Shown here in pieces: positions 35,192-44,486 of a DNA stretch of 64,000 bases. The stretch's first letter is position 1. The number at the start of each line of letters is the position of its first letter. Both the position numbers and the translations under genes were made by a program. Where the stretch lies: positions 1 through 64,000 of the forward strand of contig NZ_ATTQ01000024.1 in NCBI RefSeq assembly GCF_000419765.1. The letters are read 5' to 3'. The notes beneath the pieces are model-generated. The model made no database searches. It was not told the DNA's origin and worked only from the letters and a program-made list of their open reading frames with translations. The DNA is from Rhizobium mongolense USDA 1844 (GTDB lineage: Bacteria > Pseudomonadota > Alphaproteobacteria > Rhizobiales > Rhizobiaceae).

Positions 35192-36544
35192 ATGATACCC
35201 AGAGGCCAGACTGCAGTGAGTGAAGCAGCGCAGGAGATCAACAAGCTCATGGGATTGCATCCCAAGGGCTTCGATCTTTCGCTCGATCGCATCACCCGCC
35301 TTCTCGAAGTTCTCGGCAATCCGCAGAACCGGCTGCCGCGGGTCATTCATGTTGCCGGAACAAATGGCAAGGGTTCGGTTACAGCCTTTTGCCGAGCATT
35401 GCTGGAAGCCGGTGGCTACGGCGTCCATGTCCATACCTCGCCACACCTGGTCAACTGGCATGAGCGCTATCGGATCGGTCTTAAGGGAGGCCGGGGTCAG
35501 TTTGTCGACGATGCGGTTTTTGCAGAAGCGCTTCGGCGCGTTGCTGAAGCGAATGCCGGCCAGAAAATCACGGTCTTCGAAATCCTGACGGCGGTGACTT
35601 TCCTTCTCTTTTCCGAGCGCCCGGCCGATGCGGCAATCATCGAGGTCGGTCTCGGCGGACGGTTTGATGCGACAAACGTGATCGCCGATCCGGCCGTTTC
35701 GGTCATCATGCCGATCTCGCTCGATCATCAGCCCTATCTCGGCGACCGCGTCGAACTGATCGCGGCTGAAAAAGCCGGCATCATGAAGCCCGGCCATGCC
35801 GTGGTGATCGGCCATCAGGAATATGACGCAGTCCTGGATGTCCTGATGTCGACTGCCGAGCGCTTGCATTGCCCGACCGCTGTCTTCGGCCAGGATTACA
35901 TGGCGCATGAGGAATATGGCCGCCTCGTCTATCAGGACGAATTCGGTCTCGCCGATCTGCCGTTGCCGCGCCTTCCCGGCCGCCATCAATATGCCAACGC
36001 CGCAGCAGCAATCCGCGCCGTCAAGGCAGCAGGTTTCGTTGTCACCGAAGCGATGATGGAAAAGGCTATGAATTCCGTTGAATGGCCCGGCCGCCTTCAG
36101 CGGCTGACCGAGGGCCGCCTTATCGCACACGCCCCGGCCGGTGCCGAAATCTGGGTCGATGGGGGCCATAATCCCGGTGCTGGCGAAGTTATCGCCGAGG
36201 CCATGGCAAATTTCGAGGAAAAGCAGCCGCGGCCGCTCTACCTCATAACCGGCATGATCAATACCAAGGACCCGGTCGGCTATTTCAGGGCCTTCGTCGG
36301 GCTTGCGGAAAAGGTTTTCTGCGTGCCGATCCGTGGCAGCGATGCGATGATCGATCCGGTGATCCTGTCAAATTCTGCCTATGATGCGGGCCTTGTCGCA
36401 GAGCCGAAGTCCACAGTCGGTGAAGCGTTGGACGCGATCAAGGAAATCCTTGATCCGCAGGCACCTGCGCCCAGAATCCTGATCGGCGGGTCGCTCTATC
36501 TCGTCGGCGATGTTCTTGTAGACAACGAAACACCCCCGAAATGA
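35192..36544 (+). CDS. folC: Bifunctional folylpolyglutamate/dihydrofolate synthase
   Basis: This 450-residue ligase adds glutamate to dihydropteroate and to folates. The P-loop HVAGTNGKGSV and the PHLVNWHERYRI substrate segment are typical; the Mur-ligase C-terminal domain has VDGGHNPGAGEV. Start is either ATG 35192 or GTG 35216 (MSEAAQEINKL); both have purine-rich sequence upstream. A bidirectional terminator follows. The accD-folC pair is conserved in proteobacteria. Confidence 0.96.
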   Translation: MIPRGQTAVSEAAQEINKLMGLHPKGFDLSLDRITRLLEVLGNPQNRLPRVIHVAGTNGKGSVTAFCRALLEAGGYGVHVHTSPHLVNWHERYRIGLKGGRGQFVDDAVFAEALRRVAEANAGQKITVFEILTAVTFLLFSERPADAAIIEVGLGGRFDATNVIADPAVSVIMPISLDHQPYLGDRVELIAAEKAGIMKPGHAVVIGHQEYDAVLDVLMSTAERLHCPTAVFGQDYMAHEEYGRLVYQDEFGLADLPLPRLPGRHQYANAAAAIRAVKAAGFVVTEAMMEKAMNSVEWPGRLQRLTEGRLIAHAPAGAEIWVDGGHNPGAGEVIAEAMANFEEKQPRPLYLITGMINTKDPVGYFRAFVGLAEKVFCVPIRGSDAMIDPVILSNSAYDAGLVAEPKSTVGEALDAIKEILDPQAPAPRILIGGSLYLVGDVLVDNETPPK

Positions 36545-36572
36545 AAAAGCCCGGTCGAAGCCGGGCTTTTCC
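36544..36572 (+). terminator. Terminator between folC and trxA
   Basis: AAAAGCCCGG and CCGGGCTTTT form a 10-bp stem around a 6-base loop; A- and T-tracts on both sides let it serve convergent folC and trxA. Confidence 0.88.
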
Positions 36573-36589
36573 TTCAATGTGCAATGAAA

Positions 36590-36910
36590 TTAAGCGGCGT
36601 TCGAAATCCAGCTCGAAAGAGCGGTCTTCGGAGCAGCGCCAACCTTGATATCGGCAACTTCACCAGCCTTGAAAATGGCAAGCGTCGGAATCGAGCGGAC
36701 GCCGAACTGGGCGGCCAGTTCCGGGTTCTCATCAATGTTAAGCTTGGCGACCTTAACCTTGCCGGCGAGTTCGGTTGCAATTTCCTCAAGGCTCGGGGCG
36801 ATCATCTTGCACGGACCGCACCACTCAGCCCAAAAATCAACGACGACGGGTTCTGCAGATTCCAGAACTTCCGACTGGAAGTTGTTGATGTCGACTTTCA
36901 CGGTAGCCAT
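36590..36910 (-). CDS. trxA: Thioredoxin
   Basis: This 106-residue cytoplasmic disulfide reductase carries the active-site WCGPCK at residues 30-35 and the cis-proline region RSIPTLAIFKAG. The start ATG 36910 (MATVKVDINNF) is preceded by AGGAGC. It lies 75 bp downstream of addA on the same strand, with room for its own promoter. It shares a terminator with folC. Confidence 0.97.
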   Translation of the reverse strand: MATVKVDINNFQSEVLESAEPVVVDFWAEWCGPCKMIAPSLEEIATELAGKVKVAKLNIDENPELAAQFGVRSIPTLAIFKAGEVADIKVGAAPKTALSSWISNAA

Positions 36911-36985
36911 AGGCTGCTCCTTTAGCGGAATTTACTGTTGATCCACATGTGATGGTGCGGTGCCGAACTTTCAATGTCCGGTATT

Positions 36986-39900
36986 TCACTTTGTTTTGAG
37001 TCCTGCAAGCGCCATTTCGAGCTCATGCTCGGTCAAAGTATAAACCGTGGCGTTCTCGGTATAGACGAGCACGCAATCGATGCGCTTGCCGGGATAGAGC
37101 GGCGCGAGGATTTCCCGGTAGATCGCAAGCTGCGCCTGATGCGCAAAGGGAATATCCTTTTGGGTCGCGGGCGGCACGCGATTGGTTTTATAATCGAGAA
37201 CGACGACGCGATCGTCGAATACGGCCAAGCGATCGACACGGCCGGAAACGGCATAGTGGCCCCCCTTCAAGGTGAGCGTCCCCATGATCGAGACTTCCGG
37301 CTGCGTGTGCACTGCAAAAATCGCCTGAAGGCTGTCCTCCGCTAATAGTTTCAGCACCGAATCGATCAGTTGATGCCGTTCGGTTTCCGGCCAGAAACGT
37401 GCAGCACGGTTTGCGTAACGCGCCGCCGCCTCCGCTCTCTCGGCTGGAGCGATGTCCGGTAGAGTCTGCAGCATGCGATGGATCAGACGCCCCTTTTCCA
37501 ACGACCGGTCGGAGCGGTTTTTTTCCGCAAAGAGCGGCGAATTGATCAAGAGGTCATCCGCCTCCTCATCGATGATGGTTCCGGCGCCGGATGGGCTGAG
37601 GGGTCTCGGCAACTGCCTTTGCTGCGGGAGCGGCCTGAGAATGCTGGAGGGCAGGGCCTCCCGTTCGTTCCGGTCTTCCAGCTTCTCGGAGCGCTCGAAC
37701 GTGCGGCCGACTTGCGGCACGCGCCATTTCACGCCCTGCCATTCACCGTCCGGTCCATTGAAGGTTGCCGGCGTAACATGCGGGTGGCTGTCTTCCATCG
37801 CGGATGAAATCATCATGTGCCAAGTATCGCTGTTTGCCCTGGCACCGCGATACCCGCAGACAATCAACCGGTCGGCGGCGCGTGTCATTGCCACATAGAG
37901 CAGCCGCCGGTATTCCTCTTCCGCCAATTTCTGAAGTCGTGCCGCATCGGCTTGCGTCATCGAATTGGCAAGGTCGCTGACCGGAACCCAGACAGGTATT
38001 GGAGGGGTCACTGCACTTGTTTCGATCAGGCGCAGCTTCGGCATGTGGGTATGCGTAAAAGCTTTCGAGCCGCCGTCGACCAGAAAAACGATCGGTGCTT
38101 CCAATCCCTTGGAAGCATGCACGGTCATGATCCGAACCTCGTTGCGGCCCTTGTCCTGCTCACGCTTCACCTCGGGCGCTTCGAGTTCCAGCGTTGAGAT
38201 GAAGGATTGCAGGCCGGGCAGCCCCGAGCTTTCGTGATCGAACGTGAATGTGAGGAACTCGTCCAGAATATCGCTGACCTCGGTGCCGAGACGCGCGAGA
38301 AACTGGCGCCGGCCGCCGTGAACGCCAAGCAGGCGCGAGTAAAAGTCGTGGACGGACAGACTTCGCGATTGATCAAGAAGTAGCGTGAGCTTTTCTGTCA
38401 CGGTCGCATATCGCTCGTTACCGTCGACTGCAAATTGCTGCAGGTGAGCCCACACGCTTGCATTGTCGCTACGCAGCGCAGCGAGTGCGAAGATATCGTC
38501 TTCTGATAGGTCGAACAGCGGGCTCTTGAGCACCGCCGCCAGTGAAAGATCATCCTGCGGCAACAAGAGGAAGCGGCCAAGCGCCAGCAAGTCCTGAACG
38601 GCGATATGGCTGGTCAGCCTGAGGCGGTCTGCGCCCGCGACCGGAATATTATCGCGCCGTTTCAGTGCGCGGGTCAGCGCATTGACGAAGGTATCGCGCT
38701 TGCGGACCAGCACAAGAATATCACCCGCCCGAATAAGACGCTCCTTGCCCTTCTCGACGATCGTCTCGTGGCCGACAAGCCGCTCGATCGTATGGGCCAT
38801 ACGGCGGGCAAGAATAGCAGCTGGGGCGCTTTCGGGTGTCGCGTCAAAGGGCGCCGTCCAGTCTTCGTCCTTAACGGTGGCTTCGGGGGCGATCATCTCC
38901 CAGAGATCGACGGCACCTGGGTGACCGATGCGGCTAGAGCGGTGAACGACCGGCTCTTCGACGGCGCTGAGGCCTCGCGCGTTTTCGGATGATGTGAAGA
39001 TATGGTCGACCGCAGCGAGAACGTCGGATGTCGAGCGAAAGGAAAGGGGCAGACGCACGGACGAGAACATTTGACCGCTTGCCGAAACCCGCCTCCTTGT
39101 GCGTTCGCTCTCCTCGGAGAAACGTTCCGGGCGCGCGCCCTGGAAGGAATAGATCGATTGCTTCTCGTCGCCGACGGCAAACAGCGTCCGCACGACGGGC
39201 CGCGCACTTTCGCCGGAAAAGAAATCTTCCGCCAGCGACTGGATGACGCTCCATTGGATTGGGCTCGTATCCTGCGCTTCATCCACCAGAATGTGATCGA
39301 TACCCTGGTCGAGCTTATAGTGGATCCAGGGCCCGACGCCGCTCTTCGTCAGCAGATCCGCGGTGCGCGTGATGAGATCTTCGAAATCCAGCTGACTGCG
39401 CTGCTTTTTCAGGTCCTCATAATCCCGGTTCAGCCGGTCGGCAAGGATAAGCGCTGCATGTGTGGCATTGAACATCCGCATGATCTTGAGGCGGTCGCGG
39501 CAGGCGACGATATGCGCGCGCGCTTCAGCGATCGCATCAGCAAGCTCAGGTGCATCGGAGAGCATGGCTTTGACGGTAAATTGCGAGCCCGACTTAGGTT
39601 CGCCCTTTGCCGTCAGGAATATCTTTTCCAGCAATTCGGCCCGCTTTGCCGCATTCCGCTCATTGGAAGCCTGCCGCAAGCCATAGGCGACTTCCTGCGC
39701 TTTCGCGCCGCCCTTTTGGGCTGTCAATGTCTGGTAAAGATCGAGCGTCAGGCCGAAGAGACCCGGCAGCGGCCAGTATCGCGAGGTGATCTGGGCCTCT
39801 GTTTCGTCGGCCGAAAGTTGCAGCTCCCTGCGCAGCGTGGCCGCAATCCCGCCTTGTTGCTCAGCCGCGGAACTGAAGCGGCGAATGGCGTTGCGGTTGG

Positions 39901-40537
39901 CGACGATCTCGCCAAGCAATGTCTCCAACCCGGTCTCGTCACCGAGATTGAGAATATAGGAGAAGGCATCGGCAAGCTCGGGATCCTGCCCGGGTGTCGT
40001 CGCGGTCAACAGCGAGCGGCGGGCATCGGCGAGCAACGTCGCTGCGGCGCGATCGTCGAGAACCGAGAAGTGTCCGGCGACATTGGCCTCCAGTGGAAAC
40101 TGATGCAGCAAGGCCTCGCAAAAGGCATGGATGGTCTGGATTTTCAGCCCGCCCGGCGTTTCCAGCGCCTTGGCAAAAAGCCGTCTCGCTTCGGCAAGCT
40201 TGAGCCGATCCGGCGTTTCGCCTTCGATCTGCGTTATCCGGTTTTTGAGTTCCTCGTCCGGCAGCACCGACCACTCGGCCAAACGTGCGAAGACACGATT
40301 CGACATTTCGGATGCGGCAGCCTTGGTATAAGTGAGGCAGAGGATGGCCGAGGGCCGCGCACCGGAAAGCAGAAGGCGGATGACGCGCTGGGTCAACACA
40401 TGCGTCTTGCCGGAACCGGCATTGGCCGAAACCCAGGCTGACCGCGACGGGTCGGAGGCAATCGACTGCTGGATCGTCGTCCAGCTGATCCATATGCCCG
40501 GATCGTCGCCTTCCGGAAGTGCGGTCGGATCACTCAT
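36986..40537 (-). CDS. addA: Double-strand break repair helicase-nuclease AddA
   Basis: This 1183-residue UvrD-type helicase with C-terminal nuclease processes DNA ends for recombination. Walker A ANAGSGKTHVL lies near the N-terminus, DEAQDTSPIQW is the Walker B/motif II, and MTVHASKGLEAPIVFLVDGG is motif V. The C-terminal nuclease has GRVDRLAVFDDRVVVLDYKTN (D-x-K type). I took ATG 40537 (MSDPTALPEG); it overlaps addB by 8 bp. Size and motif order match alphaproteobacterial AddA. Confidence 0.96.
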   Translation of the reverse strand: MSDPTALPEGDDPGIWISWTTIQQSIASDPSRSAWVSANAGSGKTHVLTQRVIRLLLSGARPSAILCLTYTKAAASEMSNRVFARLAEWSVLPDEELKNRITQIEGETPDRLKLAEARRLFAKALETPGGLKIQTIHAFCEALLHQFPLEANVAGHFSVLDDRAAATLLADARRSLLTATTPGQDPELADAFSYILNLGDETGLETLLGEIVANRNAIRRFSSAAEQQGGIAATLRRELQLSADETEAQITSRYWPLPGLFGLTLDLYQTLTAQKGGAKAQEVAYGLRQASNERNAAKRAELLEKIFLTAKGEPKSGSQFTVKAMLSDAPELADAIAEARAHIVACRDRLKIMRMFNATHAALILADRLNRDYEDLKKQRSQLDFEDLITRTADLLTKSGVGPWIHYKLDQGIDHILVDEAQDTSPIQWSVIQSLAEDFFSGESARPVVRTLFAVGDEKQSIYSFQGARPERFSEESERTRRRVSASGQMFSSVRLPLSFRSTSDVLAAVDHIFTSSENARGLSAVEEPVVHRSSRIGHPGAVDLWEMIAPEATVKDEDWTAPFDATPESAPAAILARRMAHTIERLVGHETIVEKGKERLIRAGDILVLVRKRDTFVNALTRALKRRDNIPVAGADRLRLTSHIAVQDLLALGRFLLLPQDDLSLAAVLKSPLFDLSEDDIFALAALRSDNASVWAHLQQFAVDGNERYATVTEKLTLLLDQSRSLSVHDFYSRLLGVHGGRRQFLARLGTEVSDILDEFLTFTFDHESSGLPGLQSFISTLELEAPEVKREQDKGRNEVRIMTVHASKGLEAPIVFLVDGGSKAFTHTHMPKLRLIETSAVTPPIPVWVPVSDLANSMTQADAARLQKLAEEEYRRLLYVAMTRAADRLIVCGYRGARANSDTWHMMISSAMEDSHPHVTPATFNGPDGEWQGVKWRVPQVGRTFERSEKLEDRNEREALPSSILRPLPQQRQLPRPLSPSGAGTIIDEEADDLLINSPLFAEKNRSDRSLEKGRLIHRMLQTLPDIAPAERAEAAARYANRAARFWPETERHQLIDSVLKLLAEDSLQAIFAVHTQPEVSIMGTLTLKGGHYAVSGRVDRLAVFDDRVVVLDYKTNRVPPATQKDIPFAHQAQLAIYREILAPLYPGKRIDCVLVYTENATVYTLTEHELEMALAGLKTK

Positions 40538-43500
40538 CGCCGCCCCCTTCTTCGTTTTCGGCCGTCGACCATTCGGAAACGCGCGCAAGGTGATCGTAAT
40601 CACCTCCGAAATCGAACTGCTGCGCCGGAATTAACCGTGACGTGAAGCCACGTTCGCCGGATTGCAGAAGAGACACGAATTTGACCAACTGATCGATCGA
40701 TTCCCCTGCCAGATCGAGAGCCGATTTTGCCTTGTCGCTTCGCGTGGAAGTTTCATTGTTGACTACATCGGTGTCGAAACGGCTGCCGGGCCGAAGGCGC
40801 ACATAGATGAGATCCTGCGGTGTCAGGCTTCCGACGTCGCGAAAGGCGCCGGCGCTGAGCGCCGCGGCCTCGAGCGCCAACTGCGGGTCGAGAAGCGCGC
40901 GCGCCTGTGCGGGCGATGGATTGTAGCCGGTCTTGTAGTCGATGATGTCGGCAGTGTTTGGCCCCGTCACATCGATGCGATCCGCAACGCCTGTCAACCG
41001 GATACTGATCGGTTCGAGTTCCACGCCGCCGCGCACTTCCGTATAAGTCTTGCGGATCGCCGGTCGGCGTTCGGCTTCCCATTCGAGGAATGCGCGCGCC
41101 ACCTCCCTGAAACGCGGACGCCATACCGCATCAATGTGCGACGGCAGGTGCTCCATGTCGAAGCGCTCCATCAGAATGGTTTCCATTGCTTGCGCGGCTT
41201 CCGGCGTACCTGCAGCATGACCTTCACGGACAAAGCGGTCGATGATCGTGTGATAGAGCGTCCCGCGTTCCGCAGCACCTGGATCGCGATTGAAGGGATC
41301 CACGGGGTCCAGCCGCAAGATGCGCCGGGCATAGACGGCATAAGGATCGCGCCGCAGGCGGCCAACTTCGCTGAAGGAATAGGATTTCGGCTGCAATTCA
41401 AGGGGCGGTGTAGGCGAGGGCCGTTGCGCGGGTGCTTGGCTCTTGCTCTCGTCCAGAAGGCCTACCCAATGCACGAAGCGGTCGCCGCGTGCTTTCAGTT
41501 GCCTTTCGAAAGCCTCGCCGCCCAGCGCCAGAAGCCGCTGCAGCCAGCGCGAAGCGACCGTCGGCGTCGAGCCTTGCCGCAGCGAGCGCGAATAGATCAG
41601 ATGCCGTGTTCCGCTCGCCATTACGAAGTCATGGGCCAGTTGGCCGATGCGCCGCTCCGGCGGCTCGAGGCCGATTTCCGTCTTCATCGTGCGCGAGATG
41701 AAGGGATTATTGGCCGTTTGGCCGGGCCAGGAGCCTTCGTTCAGTCCACCCAGGATCAGCGTGTCGACGCTTTGCAGACGCGCCTCCAACGTGCCGAAAA
41801 TGAAAACTCTTGGATGGCTGAGTGCGCGCGGTTTGACTGCCTGGCCGGCCGAAAGCGCCGCCATGATATCGATCCATTGCGGCCCATCGGCTTCGATCTC
41901 GCCCTGCGTCTCGATTACCTCTCCAAGCAGGCTTGCAAGCGAATCGCCCGCTTCACCAGCCCAGAGATTGGCGAGGTTGCCGCGTTCATCGACTGCCACG
42001 GCTTCGAGTGCACGTCCGGTCCGCTCCGCCCAATCGGAAAGAGTGAAGCTGGCCGTCAGTCCACGGCCATCCGGCCGGTGCCGGACGAGCGCGGATGCGA
42101 GCGGTTCGGTCGCATTGGACACCCGCCGGGCAAGATTGCGCGCTTGCTCCACTGCTTCCGGTGGCAGCGACCTTCGCCAATTCGGCGCGTGTCTGTCCCT
42201 TGCCTGCTCTGAAAGTTGATGCTCCAGCAAAGGCTCCAACGCGCTGATATCAACCGCGGCAACACCGCCACGCAGGGCGAGAAGTTCGAGTGCTTCGACG
42301 GCTTGCGTGAGCGCGCCGCGTTCGAGGCCGAAGCGGGCCAGCGGATGCTTGAGCAATGCTACGATTGTGACTGGATCGCCGGGCCGGAGGGTTGCCTCGA
42401 GGAGCAGTTGAAGGAGTGTTCCCTGCAGCATGGCGGCAAGTGGCGTACCGGCCGAGTCGTCGGCCAGGATGCCGAAACGGGAGAGCTCTGCCATCACGCG
42501 CCGGGCGAGATTGCGGTCCGGTGTGATCAGCGCTGTCTGGCTGTCGCCGTTTCGTCCCGGCTGCTCCAGTGCCAGCCGCAAGGCTATGGCGATCGCCGTC
42601 GCTTCTTCACGTTCGTTTGTGGCTTCGATCAGCGAGACATTGGCAAAGGCAGCCGCCAATGCATCGTCCGGGAGTTCTTTCTTCCATTCGCCCCAATTGC
42701 TCGTGGCTTCCGCCGGAGCGAGCGCACGGGAAAGAATTTCTGCGCGGCGATGCAGATCTTGTTCCGCCCCCTCGATCGCAACGACGTCGCCGCGCGTGAG
42801 GTTCAGCCGTTTGAGGAGGGACGAAAGGCCATATTGCGGGTGGCTTCGGCTCGCGGGGTTGGTCCGCTCGAAAGCGGTAATCTCTGGCGCAACCATCTGC
42901 CAATGCGCATCCGGCATGGATAGATCGAGGCCCGGAAGGACGATCACGCCCTCAGGCAGATTGGCGACGGAAGCGATGAGGTCGGCCGTTGCCGGCATCG
43001 AGCCAGTGGACCCGGCAATAATAATCGGTCCGGCAGGTTTTGCCATTGCGAGCCGGTGGGCTTCCGCACGCAGGATTGCATTGCGATGGCGTGCCGGTGA
43101 CGATTTTCCGAGTTCGGCAAGCCGTTCCGGCCAGAAAGCGATGGCGATCTGCAGAAATTCGGCCGTCAACTGCCACCACAGAGCGTGATCTTCGGCATCG
43201 AGTTTCGTGAGTTCCGACCACTCGCGATCCTCAGTCTCGATGGAATCGATCAGTTCGGCAAGATTGCGTGCGAGCCAGATCGCGTCTGCCGGGCTCGCCG
43301 GCGCAGCCAAGGGCGAATCGGCGTGGATACGCCGCACGATCTCTGGCAGCCTGTTGCGCCAGGCGAGGATGAGGCGGGCAAGCTCCAGCAGGCGCGCCGT
43401 ATTCGAAAGCGGCTGCGCGAGATCGAGGGTTGCAGGCAGCGCCTCCTCGAAATAGCCGCTGTCGTCATCCGTCTCGCCGAGCGGCCGGATAACCGGCAGG

Positions 43501-43724
43501 ATCGCCGACCGGCCGCCGAGAAGATCGACGAACTCCGAACGCAGCACGCGGGCGGCGCGTCGCGTTGGCAGGTAGATCGTAACTTTGGAGAGCGAAAGCG
43601 GATCATTCGGATCGTGCCGGAAGAGCGGCGTCAGTCCCCCGTTGCAGAGCGTCGCGGCAAGCGTCTTCAGGAAAGGCAGACCTGCCGGGATCGTGAGAAC
43701 GCGAGGCTGGTGCCGTTCGGCCAT
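40530..43724 (-). CDS. addB: Double-strand break repair protein AddB
   Basis: This 1064-residue partner of AddA ends in a RecB-type nuclease domain with TGVADRIDVTGPNTADIIDYKTG. The N-terminal helicase-like half has lost a working Walker A, starting TIPAGLPFLKTLAATL instead. In Bacillus AddB, four cysteines hold an iron-sulfur staple; this protein has only one Cys, at residue 27, so that cluster cannot form. It is the alphaproteobacterial AddB type. murU lies 3 bp upstream and addA overlaps downstream. Confidence 0.95.
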   Translation of the reverse strand: MAERHQPRVLTIPAGLPFLKTLAATLCNGGLTPLFRHDPNDPLSLSKVTIYLPTRRAARVLRSEFVDLLGGRSAILPVIRPLGETDDDSGYFEEALPATLDLAQPLSNTARLLELARLILAWRNRLPEIVRRIHADSPLAAPASPADAIWLARNLAELIDSIETEDREWSELTKLDAEDHALWWQLTAEFLQIAIAFWPERLAELGKSSPARHRNAILRAEAHRLAMAKPAGPIIIAGSTGSMPATADLIASVANLPEGVIVLPGLDLSMPDAHWQMVAPEITAFERTNPASRSHPQYGLSSLLKRLNLTRGDVVAIEGAEQDLHRRAEILSRALAPAEATSNWGEWKKELPDDALAAAFANVSLIEATNEREEATAIAIALRLALEQPGRNGDSQTALITPDRNLARRVMAELSRFGILADDSAGTPLAAMLQGTLLQLLLEATLRPGDPVTIVALLKHPLARFGLERGALTQAVEALELLALRGGVAAVDISALEPLLEHQLSEQARDRHAPNWRRSLPPEAVEQARNLARRVSNATEPLASALVRHRPDGRGLTASFTLSDWAERTGRALEAVAVDERGNLANLWAGEAGDSLASLLGEVIETQGEIEADGPQWIDIMAALSAGQAVKPRALSHPRVFIFGTLEARLQSVDTLILGGLNEGSWPGQTANNPFISRTMKTEIGLEPPERRIGQLAHDFVMASGTRHLIYSRSLRQGSTPTVASRWLQRLLALGGEAFERQLKARGDRFVHWVGLLDESKSQAPAQRPSPTPPLELQPKSYSFSEVGRLRRDPYAVYARRILRLDPVDPFNRDPGAAERGTLYHTIIDRFVREGHAAGTPEAAQAMETILMERFDMEHLPSHIDAVWRPRFREVARAFLEWEAERRPAIRKTYTEVRGGVELEPISIRLTGVADRIDVTGPNTADIIDYKTGYNPSPAQARALLDPQLALEAAALSAGAFRDVGSLTPQDLIYVRLRPGSRFDTDVVNNETSTRSDKAKSALDLAGESIDQLVKFVSLLQSGERGFTSRLIPAQQFDFGGDYDHLARVSEWSTAENEEGGGDE

Positions 43725-43727
43725 CCG

Positions 43728-44462
43728 TTACACAAACGTCCGGAAGCGCCGGATCGTTTCCTCCGCTTCGCCGATCGCCTCCGGCGTGCCGACCGTCAGC
43801 CAATGGCCCTCGAGCATCATGCCAAAAAGCCGTCCGCGCTCTATCGCCTTGTCGAAGTAGATGTTGATATTGAACGGGTCATCGGCGGGAGCATCGTCCA
43901 AAAACGAGGTGTCCATGACGATTGCGCCGGCATAGACGACGGGGTTCGGACCCCTTTCACGATAGCGGGTAAGCCTGCCATCCGGGGCGAGATTGAAATC
44001 ATTCTTGCCATTGTGGCCGGTCGTATCTGCAAGTTTGACGCAGAGCATGGCCATATCCATGCGGTTTGCATCGAAGAATCCGGCTAAACGTCGAAGGTTG
44101 CTCGGCCGGTCAGCCCGTTCACCGATCCAGAAAAGATCGGCATTGGTGACGAAAACCGTGCCGCGACCAAGGAGCTTGAGGCCCTTTGCCAGGCCGCCGC
44201 CATTGTTCATCAGTCGGTCGCGCTCGTCGGAAATGACGATATCGAGCGCTTTGTAAGAATTCAAATGCTTTAGCATCTGATCGGCGAGATGATGGACGTT
44301 GACGACCGCTTTCTCAACGCCTGCCTCCGCAAGCGAATCCAGTGCATAGTCGATCATCGGCTTGCCGTCGATTTTCACCAGCGGCTTCGGGATTGTATCG
44401 GTGATTGGGCGCATGCGGGTGCCAAGGCCGGCAGCCAGCACCATGGCTTGTTTGATGGTCAT
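43728..44462 (-). CDS. murU: Nucleotidyltransferase, probable MurNAc-1-phosphate uridylyltransferase
   Basis: This 244-residue sugar-1-phosphate nucleotidyltransferase has the motif LAAGLGTRMRPIT at the N-terminus and the PKPLVKIDGKPMIDYALD lysine motif. The family resembles MurU, which makes UDP-MurNAc directly from MurNAc-1-phosphate in the Pseudomonas cell-wall recycling route. The upstream gene encodes a kinase domain like AmgK, the enzyme that supplies MurNAc-1-phosphate, which strongly supports the MurU reading. Other sugar-1-phosphates cannot be excluded. Confidence 0.85.
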   Translation of the reverse strand: MTIKQAMVLAAGLGTRMRPITDTIPKPLVKIDGKPMIDYALDSLAEAGVEKAVVNVHHLADQMLKHLNSYKALDIVISDERDRLMNNGGGLAKGLKLLGRGTVFVTNADLFWIGERADRPSNLRRLAGFFDANRMDMAMLCVKLADTTGHNGKNDFNLAPDGRLTRYRERGPNPVVYAGAIVMDTSFLDDAPADDPFNINIYFDKAIERGRLFGMMLEGHWLTVGTPEAIGEAEETIRRFRTFV

Positions 44463-44486
44463 CTGATCCGGAACTTATGATTCGCT

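Noticed and set aside
39002..40441. 479-codon open frame antisense to addA
   Set aside because: Low-complexity, Arg/Gly-rich; the sense frame carries UvrD motifs.
40662..42212. 516-codon open frame antisense to addB
   Set aside because: Composition is Arg/Cys/His-rich with no recognisable domain; it shadows addB in GC-rich DNA.
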